Positions 25,500 through 36,800 of a stretch of DNA of 64,000 bases are shown here, piece after piece. The stretch spans positions 10,299,336 through 10,363,335 of the forward strand of contig JABACO010000005.1 of the NCBI GenBank assembly GCA_013339895.1, written 5' to 3'. Made by a program: the position numbers and the translations under genes. How positions within the stretch are numbered: the stretch's first letter is position 1; every line of letters begins with the position of its first letter. The DNA is from Ephydatia muelleri (Eukaryota > Porifera > Demospongiae > Spongillida > Spongillidae). Below the pieces are notes generated by a model. The model made no database searches. It had not been told where the DNA came from and worked only from the letters and a program-made list of their open reading frames with translations.

Positions 25500-26463
25500 G
25501 AATTATATTAAGATAGTTGGACAGGAAAGATTTTACATTTACAATCAGTGCACTCACAGTTCTTTGAATAAATGTCACAACATGCACAACCCATAACTTG
25601 TGCTGTTGAACAGACAAAGTAAGAACACAATAATAGAACGCCTGCACATGTGTTGTTGGACACAATACTTCTTCATTTCTTTTGAGGTAGTTCTAATGCT
25701 GAGGTCAGATTTGTTTACATAAATTACTGCACTAGATGCCTGACCATTTTGCCCAGCTCTACCACATCGGCAGAAGGCCTCCAGTGAAGAACCTGGTTGA
25801 CACCTGCACAATCTATCCCCATACCAAATGCAATAGTACACACTACTATGCGAAGAGAGGCAGTTGCACAGGAGAATGATTTTATAATGCTTTCCTGAAC
25901 CTCCTTTTGGGTGACACTAGTGTACATGTCCACTAGTCTGAACTTGGACAACATTATAGGCCAGATACCGGCTCAGTAAATTCATGCATCAGAGTGGAGA
26001 GAAAACAGTCATATATTGATGCACAGACTTCGCATCGCCGACAGAAGATGATAACTCGAGGCATTTTGGTTCTCTCATTACATAACTTAGCAGCAAGTGG
26101 GGCAAACGTTTCCTCTACAGTTCCTCTTTCTTTCACCCAGTAGGACATATTGGCCTTGTCTGCATGGTGACATGGCAATGATGCACAGGATCTTTCATTC
26201 CTAGAATGCAATGTATTTTCTTTCTAGTTGTGACTGTAAACAACGACAACAATGGTGCTTTCGCTGCCGCGTAGGTGGTCAAACGCAAACGGTAGAACAG
26301 CACAAATAAGAGACTTTCCACTTCCAGTAGGCAGACTAACAAAGACGTCATTCCCTTGCAAGAATTTCTTTGCAGCGTGCAATTGTTGCTCTCGAAGATC
26401 ATGGTTTCCTAATCTACGGGCAGCATGCAATATCGACTCCTCTATCGGGCCTTCATCCGACAT
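25500..26463 (-). pseudogene. RecQ-type helicase relic of the 13.8-kb element
   Basis: Minus strand. The start at 26463 (MSDEGPIEESILHAARRLG) is followed by LREQQLHAAKKFLQGNDVF and Walker A SLPTGSGKSLIC. At about 26240 the frame jumps from STIVVVV to VTTRKKIHCILGMKDP, so roughly the region holding the DEAH box is missing. Later blocks are in different frames: YWVKERGTVEETFAPLA, RVIIFCRRCEVC, VVCTIAFGMGIDCAGVNQVLHW and CGRAGQNGQASSAVIYV. The usual GRAGRDG reads GRAGQNG. The internal deletion plus frameshifts near 26150 and 25800 make it non-functional. RecQ helicases unwind DNA 3' to 5'; in the element it would have aided transposition. Confidence 0.8.
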
Positions 26464-26509
26464 CGCAAATACGTTTGAGTATTAGTTATTTTATACCAAG
26501 AACATTACG

Positions 26510-26639
26510 TAAAATTACCACATTACGTAAATCTAAATTTAGACGTAAACTTCCGTCGTCAAAAATCAGGGACGCTGGAACAAAAATGTTCCCAGACCCA
26601 CCTGTAAGCGATAAACACTTACGTCATGGTGGGTCTGGG
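26510..26639. repeat. right TIR of the 13.8-kb element
   Basis: Inverse of the left TIR, ending GGTGGGTCTGGG directly before TATCATGC (26640-26647). Confidence 0.9.
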
Positions 26640-27960
26640 TATCATGCAGACCCAGAAAAGAAACGGTCAGCTAAACGCGAAAGCTATGAAGCAGACCCAG
26701 CAAAGAAACAGACCGAAGAACGCGAGCGGTATCATGCAGACCCAGAAAAGAAACGGTCAGCTGAAAGGAAACGTTATTGGGAGGGTCCTGAATGTGCTCG
26801 CTTGGCCGAGTTGGCGAAGAGAGTGCGGTACGGGAAGGCTAAGCGTACCCTGCAAAACCAACGAGGCCATCGAAAAAGAACTACCGACAAAGTTATTCAA
26901 AGGTATGTAAATGTAGATGTAGTAACCTGCACAGTATCTCATATATTGAGCAGGGTTTGCATATGACATTAGCTGAAACGTTGCGTCAGCGTTGCCTTGT
27001 GTCAGATGCATGGTTTGAATATTCTAGTGCAACGACGTAGCAAATGTCATATGCAATTGCATGCGTAACTATAGAGCAGAGGGGTTAGAGTTTGGGGTGG
27101 GGTATAAAAGGAAATGCTGTCTTGTTGTGCCACGTGGTTGGTGATAATCATCGCTCAGGGCATGTGATTTTTGATATCATCTGTGCATTGAATCCGAATG
27201 GCTTCAGTTTACATTGGATTTCATGGCCATAAAAATATTTTAGTGGGATGTAAGAGTATAACTTTCAAGCCTTGGTGTACTGTGTATAGTTTAGCACATA
27301 CATAATATTGCATGTACATGTACGCACTTCCTTTTTTCACTGTAGCTACTCTCTGTACGAACCAAAGGATATCGTACTTAGCGAGTATAAGAGTGGCCTT
27401 GAAAAGGCTATTCTTAAGAATAGCACTTTACTAGTTCAGTTAAATGATGCCTTTTGCAAGACGCACCCATGGTTAGCACAAAAGGTGTGTACCAGATCTG
27501 CACATGCTGCTGTCAGTAAAGTTTGTACAGATGCAGTGCTTAAAAAGGTACTGAATGTGCGTAGGAAAAAGGCAGGGGAATTTCTAAAGGATGTTCGTGC
27601 CATGTAATGCAATTAAATTAGAAGATAGTCACCTCCTAGAAGGGGTAAGGTACCATACTGCTGGTTCAGAGCCTTTCTTCTATGATGCCTCTTACAACCA
27701 CACAAGGCAGCTTGGGGCCATACCTGTAGACCTCAATGGTAGGTGTGTAGTGGCTGAGGAGATAGGAGACCGACATCTTATTCGCATGCGTCCATTAAAA
27801 TGGAAGTGCACTAATGAATGTCGGCTGCTTACTAGTGGTGAAATGGAAGCAGTTTTGGGGACAAAGTTGCTATTTCAAAAAAACATGGAGGATCTCAGAG
27901 CTAGCCTTGACAACCTTGATTCAGGGTGTGGCTATGTGCATCACGATGTCACATTGAAAT
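26640..27960 (+). pseudogene. Helitron N-terminal region, part 2
   Basis: The DPEKKR repeats continue (26640-26904) and end QRGHRKRTTDKVIQR. A GT-AG intron (about 26902-27345) follows, then SYSLYEPKDIVLSEYKSGLE, THPWLAQKV and VRRKKAGEFLKDVRA. A 10-bp insertion near 27597 shifts the frame. The sequence resumes with YHTAGSEPFFYDASY, IPVDLNGRCVVAEE and KWKCTNEC to CGYVHHDVTLK at 27960, where the LTR element begins. This Cys-containing N-terminal region precedes Rep in related animal Helitrons; its role is unknown. Confidence 0.7.
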
Positions 27961-28129
27961 TGTAACGCTGCTAACTTTGATGTAATTCAATACACGGATA
28001 CAACCAAGTCACCGTCACTAAGCAACGTACATACACACAGCTGCATACTATGACATATAAATATAATACATACACGTGGTCTAGTCTTACGTAATATGCA
28101 TACGTAATAATACATGCAGTGGTGCTACA
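27961..28129 (-). repeat. 3' LTR of the gypsy element
   Basis: 169 bp. A polypurine tract (GAAAGGG) precedes it on the minus strand at about 28132-28142. Confidence 0.93.
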
Positions 28130-28144
28130 TACGCCCTTTCTAAA

Positions 28145-29397
28145 TTAAGCTTGTCCACAAGCATGACATAGATATGGCCCATAACGCTCAGGCAGGTTTC
28201 TTGTACGTTGAGGGTATCGTCGTTCCTGGCTAGGGTTATCCGGAACTCCAATTTCATCAATGAAATGATCGATCTGTGGAGGAACCCAGGAATTGTGACC
28301 CTCACTGTCATCTGCAGGAGATGCATCATCACCGGGTTGTGGCTGCAACCGATGGCGAATTCTGTTAACATGAACAACCTTTGTTCTTACACCATCGGAT
28401 ATTTCAAGATTTACTTCACTCTTTATCGCCTTCACTATCCACATTCCTTCCCAGCGAGACTGTAATTTCCTTGCGGTTGGAATAGATAACCACACTGCCT
28501 CACCAATCTTGAACTTCCTTCCTCGAGCCTTGTATGTTTTATCGTATGCTTCCTGCTGATGAAAGGCTTCATTCTTCAACTTTTCATGCACAAAATCTTG
28601 CAACTCGGAAAACTTGACCCGTAACTGATGGAAATATGTTCCAGTGTCGAACGCAATTGCCTTATCAATAACAGGTGGAATCTTTGGTGGTCGTCCAAAC
28701 ATGAGCATGAAAGGCGAAACTCCAGTTGAGGAATGAACGGCTGTTCTATAAGCAAATAAGGCCATTGATAAATAACGTTCCCAATCGGATTCTTTTTCCA
28801 CATATGCTCTCAGCAGTTGTAACAGAGACCTGTTAAACCTCTCCACCATTCCATCACACTGTGGATGATACGCTGTTGTACGACTTTTGCTGATGCAAAA
28901 TGTATCCAGCATATTCTTCATTAGCATACTTTCGAACGCACGACCCTGATCAGAATGGATCACCTCCGGCAGTCCAAACACACTGCACAGCTTTACTAAA
29001 GCATTGGTAATCGTTGCAGCTGTCTGATCAACCATCGGAATGGCTTCTGCCCATTTTGTGAAGTAGTCTTGGACCACCAAGTAACGATTACTATTTGATG
29101 ACAAGGGCACCTCAAGTACATCCACAGCAATCATCTGCCAAGTCCTTCCTATTGGTACATTCTGCATTGGTGCTCGAACAGGCATGAGTAGCTTGGTACG
29201 TTGGCAAACAACACAATTGCGACAATACTCTTCAACATCTCTCCCCATGTTCACCCAAAACACCTCCTGTCTTAACCTGGCTAAAGTCTTCTCTGCTCCT
29301 TGGTGACCTGCACTCGGTACATCGTGACAAGACTGAAGAGCTTGTTTACGAAGAGTCTCAGGAATCAACGGTACCTCAATGACATCATCACATGGCC
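28145..29397 (-). pseudogene. gypsy integrase part of pol
   Basis: Starts after the Merlin insertion at SPGPCDDVIEVPLIP. It has the H2C2 zinc-binding region (HDVPSAGHQG ... CRNCVVC) and the catalytic triad: D in MIAVDVLEV, D in HSDQGRAF and E in CDGMVERFNRS. The C-terminal part has VWLSIPTARKLQSRWEG and ends near CHACGQA. The frame is open over 417 codons. In the uninterrupted element it continues the polymerase frame from 30691. Integrase joins the cDNA to host DNA. Confidence 0.93.
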
Positions 29398-29502
29398 CTG
29401 GGCTGGGCACTTATGCAGTTTCCCCCCCCCACTTTATTATTCGATTAACGGTATCATAACATTTACGGTATCATGAATACATTTCAAACAATACAATACG
29501 AA

Positions 29503-30542
29503 TAAATCTACACTGGATACAATGCCCTAACATGTGCTACGAAGTCATGAAAGCTACATCCAAATCTTTGTCTCCACATAAATTCCGCTAAATACGTGTG
29601 TAAAGCTTTACACACGTATGTGGTAGATCCAACCACAGGAGCATGCACTAATCACATAGAAAGCGTATGGCAAAAAGCTAAGCTTCACGTATCGCTGTTT
29701 ATGTTTCTGCTTAGCTTTTTGCCATACGCTTTCTATGTGATTAGTGCATGCTCCTGTGGTTGGATCTACAAAGTTTAAACTGTGATTAACGGTGAGATGC
29801 TGGTATCCGAGTGTCCCTATTGTGTTGTATGCCGCCCAGAGGTCCGAGATTATAGTAGTTCCAGGTGCGATGTACTTTTGTATGATAGGAAGTAGAGTTG
29901 CTGCATCTCTGCGATCGACTGGAACCATGAATCCTACTTTCGTTGCGACGTTGTATCCTCCAAAAACCCATTGCTCTCTCTCTCTCACTTGATGTCCGAC
30001 GTTGTACTTCCTGCGCACTAACAAACATTCGTCGATTTCTACCGTCTGTCCTGGTCCTCCTATGACGACTGGATTCCTAATAAAGTACTCCAAGCAAATA
30101 TCCCTACAAAAGTTCTTCCAGTCGACTATGGTGTGTTCTCCTACGATCCCTATAGTTCGTCTTGAATAACGTAGTCCCTACACCAAAAATAAACAAATTG
30201 AATAATAGTAGCTATCCGTAAATGAGACCCTTCAAACCATGTATCTTTACGTACACTAATCTCTTTTCTACAGCTTCTAAGAGTACACCTGAAATATAAC
30301 CCCTTATTTTTGACCGTATCTCTTTCCCTCAATGCCGTCGGACTACAACAAGAAGTGCACATTTTGTCCTTAGCTATGAGGCCGTTGTTCTGGCACCATG
30401 CAATTGCACTTATCTCGTCTTCCGTAGCCTTGAAGAGGGCCGGTCGGAATATTTGAAGTCGTGGAGATCCGGAGTGGGAAACACAGCAGGAGCCAGAACG
30501 GGAACAGGTAATGCAGCCATCGTAGTAAAATGGCGGTAGCAA
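29503..30542 (-). pseudogene. Merlin transposase
   Basis: The N-terminal part has a zinc-ribbon-like region (CTSC, then FRCTLRSCRKEISVRKDTWFEG) and a helix IATIIQFVYFWC. A frame change near 30155 leads to IVDWKNFCRDICLEYF. The catalytic domain follows: TVEIDEC (first Asp), QWVFGGY, TTIISDLWAAYN (second Asp) and NHIESVWQKAK (Glu). The coding DNA then runs into an inverted copy of itself (see 29623-29772), and the true C-terminus (FMWRQRFGCSFHDFV ... LYPV) reappears at about 29593-29503. The start codon is uncertain (about 30475-30542). The foldback and frame change imply inactivity. Confidence 0.85.
29623..29772. repeat. 60-bp perfect foldback repeat inside the Merlin transposase
   Basis: The segment 29623-29685 (GTAGATCCAACCACAGGAGC and onward) is repeated in inverted orientation at 29712-29772, with about 26 bp between. 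Both arms encode the VDPTTGACTNHIESVWQKAK part of the transposase. This looks like a templated inverted insertion made after the element was formed. Confidence 0.9.
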
Positions 30543-30690
30543 CGACAGCTGGATTTCACTATAGATTTAAACATGATTATGCGGTCGCAGTGACAGCTGG
30601 ATTTCACTACGCAGGAAATTATTTTTTTCAATATTTCTAGAATTCAATTAATTAAAGTGGGGGGGAAAACTGCATAAGTGCCCTGGGCTG

Positions 30691-33024
30691 TACCTTCTGC
30701 ACGCTATACCATCAACTGCAGTAACCACCAACTGTTGCCACAATTGCGCATATCGTCGAAGTGGCTGTTCACTCCAACTACTGGGCTTGCTTCTAGAAGT
30801 CTTCAAAGCCTCAATGACCTTCCTGAGTACGGGATCTTGTTCTTGAGCCAAACACAAAGCCGCTCGATCTTCCCAAACACCAACAACTGCTGTGGTTGCC
30901 GAAACGGTGCACGATGGTAAACGTGAGAGTGCATCTGCATTGCTGTTCTGGGAACCTTTCCTGTACTGAACCACAAAATCGTACTCTTGCAGTGCAAGTG
31001 CCCACCGACATAAAAGCCCTTCCATCTTTTGAGCTGAAAGCCATTGTAACGGTGCGTGGTCAGTAAGAACTGTGAAAGATCGTCCCAGAAAATAGTGTCG
31101 AAACTGTTTCGTGCCATAGACTATTGCTAAGCACTCTTTCTGTATGACACTGTAATTCTTCTCTGATTTCGAAAGAGCACGGCTAGCATAAGCTATCACA
31201 TGGCCATCTTGTGTAGTACAGCAGCGATTCCAACATCGCTGGCATCAGTCTCCAGAATGAAAGGAGTAGCTTCGGACCCGAATTGTGGATAGACTAGAAT
31301 AGGTGCTTGCGTTAGCTTCTCTTTGAGTAAGTTGAAAGCATGGTCGCATTCTGACGTCCAACGAAAAGAAACATCCTTTTGCGTCAGCTCATGTAATGAG
31401 GCAGCGATTGTAGCAAAACTCTGAATGTAACGTCTGTAGTACGAGGCAAGGCCTAAAAATTGGCGTACCTCTGATGGATTCTTTGGAGTCGGCCATTCCT
31501 TAACAACTCGAACTTTTCCTTCATCGGGCCTTATACCTTGTTCGCTGAATACATGTCCAAGATAGTAGACTTTGTCATGTCCGATATGACACTTGCTTCC
31601 ACGTAATGTGAGACCAGCGTTCTTCAAGCGACTAAAAACAACATTCAAATGCTTGGTGTGTGTTCATCCTTTGTTTTCGAATGTACCAACACGTCGTCAA
31701 GGTAAGTTGTCACAAAATTCAGACCACGAAGAACCTTGTCCATCAACCTTTGAAATGATCCAGGTGCACCCGTAAGTCCAAATGGCATGCGTTTAAAATG
31801 AAACAATCCCAGACCAGGACCTGGACAAAATGCCATCTTCTCCACATCAGATGGTGCAATTGGAACTTGCCAATACCCTGACCTAAGATCAAGTGTGGAA
31901 AATATCGTACACCCGCATAGACGGTCTTGAACTTCGTCTGGAAGAGGTAAGGGATAGGCATCTTTAGTGGTTTGCTTGTTTAAAGCTCGATAGTCCACGC
32001 AGAGACGTATCTCCCCTGTTTTCTTCACATATACTGCTGGAGCCATCCAGGGACTGCTGCTCTCCTCAATGATTCCCTCCTGTAACATTTCCTTCAACAA
32101 ACCTTCAACTTCTGCTCTGTATTCAGCTGGAACTCTGCGTGGTGGTACCTTTAGTGGAGACCCTGTTGTAGGAATGAGGTGGTGTGTCAGCGTTGTCTTG
32201 CCCGGTGTACTTTTAAAGAGATCTTTAAAACTTTGGAGGAGATCCACAAAGGAACCATCAGGGCAAGTCGGAAAATCAATCTTATCTGTGTTTCTGAAGC
32301 ACAGCACGGCACACTCCTCTTGATCCTTTTCCCCCTGCAACACGTGACCACCATCAGAGTCCATACCCTGTTTGTTGTTCAGATTTACAGCAGATGTGCA
32401 TGCGGAATCAGGTACAGACTGCACTGAACGTTGTGGAACAGAGCCTTGACGACACACTCGAACTGGACATTGACCAAAATCAAGCATCAGTTTTTGTGCA
32501 TGCAGGAAATCAACACCCAGAATACAAGGAGACACTAGATCCTTAACTACCAAGAAATCATGTGTGACAGATGATGTAATCCCAGGAATGCACACAGCTG
32601 CTTTGACAAACCCTAAAACAGGAAGCTCCTCTCCCGACGCTGTAACTAAATGCACACTCTTCCCATTTGAACGTTGAACTAACCCGTTTTTCGCACCCCT
32701 TATTAGTTCTTCTTTAACCAAAGACACTGAAGAACCCGAATCAAGCATTACTTTAGTTGATACCCCACACCACTCACCAGAAATTGTTGCTAACCTATTG
32801 TTGACGCAAGCTACCAACGTTATTTCATCGGGGCCAGTTAATGACGAGGGGAGTACCTGTTGCCCCGACCGTTGGCAGGTACTCCGTTGAAGTTTTCCTG
32901 ATGCAATTCGCAGTCCTTCGCTAAGTGTCCCAGCTTTCCACACCTGTAACACTTTCGTTGCTCTGGTTGTCGGCATTTTGGGCAATTCCGTTGCAAATGT
33001 CCTGCTTCCTTGCAGTAAAAACAT
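30691..33024 (-). pseudogene. gypsy protease, reverse transcriptase and RNase H
   Basis: Minus strand. The aspartic protease motif is LDSGSSVSLV. RT has SPWMAPAVYVKK, FSTLDLRSGYWQVPI, FKRMPFGLTGAPGSFQ and the YLDD box. A frameshift near 31650, caused by extra CA in a CACACA run, is followed by RT/RNase H (LGLASYYRRYIQ, LETDASDVGIAAVL). A second frameshift near 31200 precedes RALSKSEKNYSVIQKECLAIVY and DHAPLQWL. The frame overlaps gag in the -1 register, as usual for gag-pol frameshifting. It reaches SPG at 30691, where Merlin starts. Confidence 0.92.
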
Positions 33025-33650
33025 TTCTTCACCTCTGTTGGCCGCGCAAGGGCTGCGACTTGCTCGGAAAGGGCTTCAATTTGCGCGCCTAACCGCTGCT
33101 CAAGCTCCTGAACCCCTTGACCACTCGACCCCACAGCTACAACGGAGTGTTGCTCTTCAATGCTCAACAAAAGCCTAGCTCGCTGAACTGTGTCGTTGAA
33201 GTTCTTTATTTCTCCCGAAGCCCGCAACTGTTTAGTAATTGACGTGGGAAGTCCCGCCATTAACTGATGTAGAAGTAACTGGTCTTTTGCATTAGCTTCA
33301 ATACCAGGCATAGCATGTGAGAGCAGTTTCTTCAAATCATGAACAAAGACCGACAGAGCTTCTCCCGGTAACAACCTTCGGTTGTGGAATCTGTCCAATG
33401 TTACAAACTCCGTTGGCATCAGAACGTCAACAATTTTCTGCTTTGCTCCTTTGTAGTCTTTCTGCTCATCTTCGTCCAATTCCAACCAAACAGCCAGTGC
33501 CTCGCCGTCCAGTAACGTAGGCAATTTTGCAGCTTTTGCGGCGTCATTCCAACCATTGGCTGCGCTGCAAATGTCAAATCTCTTGAACTATTCAGTAGCA
33601 TCCCCCGACGCGAAAACTTTCGGAACACTAACATGACTAACGTTCGCCAT
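32838..33650 (-). pseudogene. gypsy gag with one in-frame stop
   Basis: Starts at 33650 (MANVSHVSVPKVFASGDATE). It meets TAG at 33590-33588 where TGG (Trp) is likely, then continues FKRFDICSAANGWNDAAK through a capsid-like domain. It ends with two zinc knuckles (CFYCKEAGHLQRNC and CYRCGKLGHLAKDC). Gag packages the RNA in cytoplasmic particles. Everything after the stop is open. Confidence 0.9.
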
Positions 33651-33663
33651 TGGATGAACTGAA

Positions 33664-33679
33664 CCACTCTCTGCTACCA
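33664..33679 (-). promoter_or_regulatory. primer-binding site, initiator tRNA-Met type
   Basis: Directly inside the 5' LTR the minus strand reads TGGTAGCAGAGAGTGG. The first 11 bases are those expected for pairing with the 3' end of eukaryotic initiator tRNA-Met. Confidence 0.8.
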
Positions 33680-33680
33680 A

Positions 33681-33849
33681 TGTAACGCTGCTAACTTTGA
33701 TGTAATTCAATACACGGATACAACCAAGTCACCGTCACTAAGCAACGTACATACACACAGCTGCATACTATGACATATAAATATAATACATACACGTGGT
33801 CTAGTCTTACGTAATATGCATACGTAATAATACATGCAGTGGTGCTACA
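33681..33849 (-). repeat. 5' LTR of the gypsy element
   Basis: Reads the same as 27961-28129 throughout. It carries the element's promoter. Confidence 0.93.
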
Positions 33850-36800
33850 AAATCATCAGATTTGCGCTTTAGTGAATTTGGTGGACATCCAATATGTTGT
33901 GAGTTCCCCACATGCTCCAGTCCATTGAGGGTGATCAGGGCAGCAGCACCTCATTACCCAGTGTTACGGGGCTTCCTGTGGAGACTTTATGCTGCCTACA
34001 AAAAGCATAAGGACATCAACGCTATTGATGGAATGCTTTCTAGTGGAAGCGTTGAGGAGCTCATAAAGTACCTGGGCTTGCAGGAGGAGGAGGACTTACC
34101 AAAGTTGTTCAGCGAGGATGGGGAAGAGCATGCCATAGTAAGCGAAGACCACTCATCACCTGGTCTTGGCTGTATTGAATCACACCTGCGTATTACGCAT
34201 GCTGACCTCATGGCTGAACTGCAATCCAATTTCCAAGACGATGCAGAGTTTCCTTGTTGCTGCTGTGAGCGTTTATGTCGGCGTGCAGCAGTGTCTTGTG
34301 TTGATTTTAGCAATGTAACCAAGTACCAAACTGCTTCATGGTTGGCATTGAAAGCTCACATTCTGAAAAACAGTGGTACTGAACAACTTTACATTTGTAA
34401 GTATTGCCAACCATTTCTTAATAAGAATACTATGCCAGCACGATGTGTTCTGAATGGACTTTTCACTGAACCTGTACCAGATGAGCTGAAATCACTTGAT
34501 GCTTTGAGTAAGCAGTTAATTCAGCGAGCAAAAGCTTTTCAGACAATCGTGCGGTTGGGTACATATTCTGGCAAAGTGCCAGCCTATAATGCCCTCCAAG
34601 CCTGTAAAGGTACCATGTTTTTTTTGCCTTTACCCCTAAACAAAACATTGGAAACCTTATCTGAGATCCATGACAAGTTTGCTTTGCCTGACCCAGAACT
34701 GTTTATAATCTTGAATGGTGTTCCAACTAAAAATAAGGTTGTATGGCAGACATTGGTAGACACAAATGCCTTAAAATTAGCCATACATAAACTGAAATAA
34801 ATAAATTGGGTGTACAAAAATATTGACGATCAATCGTTAGATGATGCAGCAAAAAAAGTGGTTGAGGTAGTTGACAAGGCATCTAGCAAAATGTTAGAAA
34901 AGGCCTCTGTCGATGACATTGCTGCATTACAGTCTTACACGATACGATCGCTGGATCAACAACGGTCGGCATTGATGGATGTTGAGCAGTACAAGATGCT
35001 GAATGTCAAAGATGATCCAATCCAAAGCAGACAGACACATCTCGATGTTATGTGTTTTCCAACACTTTTCCCCTCTGGACAGTTTGGTGAATTCCATCCT
35101 CGAGATAAGCCTGTGTCAGCATCAGAGTACGCCAAGTCCAGGCTACTGAACAAAGATCCTAGGTTTCGAAAAGATCCACAGTACATATTCTTCTTATTGT
35201 GGCAGCAGGAAATGAGGCAAATTTCTGCAGGCATTTACAATGTTCTAAAGAGTACGGGTAAAGGGAAGATGCCTGTGCATGAATTCCTTGCTGGGGTATC
35301 GAAATCGGATTAAAGTATTGAGGCAAACCTTTCCACAATATTCCAGTCTGTTCGTGGCACTAAACAGTACTGGTTCCATAGAAGTAGTGAACTAAAATGC
35401 ATGCTGAGGGAATACGGTTCTCCTACATTGTTCATTACTTTTAGCTGTGCTGAGTATGACTCTGAGCACATTTCTAGATACCTCAGGAAGGTCAATGATC
35501 AGCCTGCTAGCTATCCCATATCGAAACTTTGCACTGAGGACCCGGTTTCTGTGTCTAGAAAATTTTCACAACATTTTCATGATCTCTTTAATACTGTTGT
35601 ATTGAAAGTATCTGTGCTTGGAATAGTTGAACACTTTTATTTCAAGAAAGAATATCAGATGCGGGGAGCTCCTCATTATCATGCTCTCTTGTGGATCCAA
35701 GGTGCTCCTGTGATTGGAAAGAGTAACCCAAAAGATGTTCTTGCGTGGATCCAAGAGCGCATCACATGCAAAATCCCTGATGCAACTCTTAATCCTGAAC
35801 TTCATGCATTAGTCACAAAGTACCAAATGCATAAATGCACAGACTATTGCAAACGCAGACGAAAGCTTAAAAGTGGTTTCATTACCACATGCAGATTTGG
35901 CTTTCCACGTGATTGTACAGACATTGCAGTGCTAAACCCTGTGGAGGAATGCCTTAAATCTAGGAAGAAGATTTATTGCCTTCCACGATCTGTACAAGAA
36001 TGTCGAGTTAATGACTACAATCCATTAATCCTTCTTCTGTGGAAGGCCAACATGGATATTCAGTTTACAGCCGAATCTTCATTGACTCTTGCACATTACG
36101 TAACAGGTTATGTAACCAAAGCTGAGAAAAGTAACATGCAAGATGTGTGGCAGGAGGTCAATGCTAACAGTAGCATTTACAGCAAGCTGTGGTCATTTGG
36201 CATCAGGTCCTTGCGTTCCAGAGAGTGTGGTCTCTATGAAGCCAGTGACCTACTGCTTGGTGACCATCTCACCGAGAAATCGGTGACTGTAAAATGGATT
36301 GATGTTGCCATGCCACATAAACGGAAACGAAGGCTTAAGAGTCATACACAGCTTGTTGAAATGGAAAAGAATAATCCAGGTTCCACAGATATTCTATAGG
36401 GTAGTGTGGTTGACATATATTACCCTACTAGACCAGAAGAGCTGGAGAATGTGTGCCTGTATGACTTTGTAAAGTGGTATGCATATTCTGGGACTAGGGA
36501 CAATGGTACCAGAGTATACCAGAAATTGCAGAAGCCTATTCTGCCAAATCACAAACTGTTTGACCCCTCGATTGAAAACCAGAGAGAGGACTACTACCAT
36601 TCTCTCATGCTGCTGTTCATCCCATTTCGAGACGAGAGCAATCTAACTGCAGAGAATGAAACAGCTGAGCTTGCTTTTAATCGCTTCATTGTTGAAAATG
36701 CTGATCTGTCTAAACACCACGAAAAATTACAGGCACTTCTTAAAGCACAGACAGCTGTAAGAAAAATTAATGAAGCCAGACAGGAGCAAGAAGCACCAGC

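Larger units (their letters stand above)
12828..26639. mobile_element. 13.8-kb TIR DNA transposon, Academ-like in gene content
   Basis: Flanked by the 8-bp duplication TATCATGC and ending in near-identical inverted repeats of about 130 bp. Each TIR has its own internal inverted repeat (CCCAGACCCACC ... GGTGGGTCTGGG). It encodes a P2X7-C-like protein (+, 13340-14245), a large multi-exon transposase (-, 24866-14950), a Cys-rich ORF (+, 25052-25372) and a RecQ-type helicase (-, 26463 to about 25500). Transposase plus RecQ-like helicase recalls the Academ superfamily, but Academ duplications are usually given as 3-4 bp, so the class is tentative. A CACTA element has inserted into its transposase. 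The left end has about 8 extra bases outside the symmetric TIR. Confidence 0.75.
29406..30682 (-). mobile_element. Merlin (IS1016/ISXO2-like) DNA transposon
   Basis: 1277 bp with termini GGCACTTATGCAG and CTGCATAAGTGCC, flanked by the 8-bp duplication CTGGGCTG (29398-29405 and 30683-30690). It encodes an ISXO2-type transposase. TIR, duplication size and protein all fit Merlin. It is inserted in the pol gene of the gypsy element. Confidence 0.95.
27961..33849 (-). mobile_element. Ty3/gypsy LTR retrotransposon, interrupted by Merlin
   Basis: Two 169-bp LTRs (27961-28129 and 33681-33849), identical as far as I can read, starting TG and ending CA. The flanking duplication is AAAT. On the minus strand the order is LTR, primer-binding site, gag, protease, RT, RNase H, integrase, LTR: the Ty3/gypsy order. 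A Merlin element splits pol between RNase H and integrase. Removing the LTR element and AAAT rejoins the Helitron codons DVTLK and SSDLRF. Identical LTRs mean a recent insertion, yet gag has a stop and pol has two frameshifts. Confidence 0.95.
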
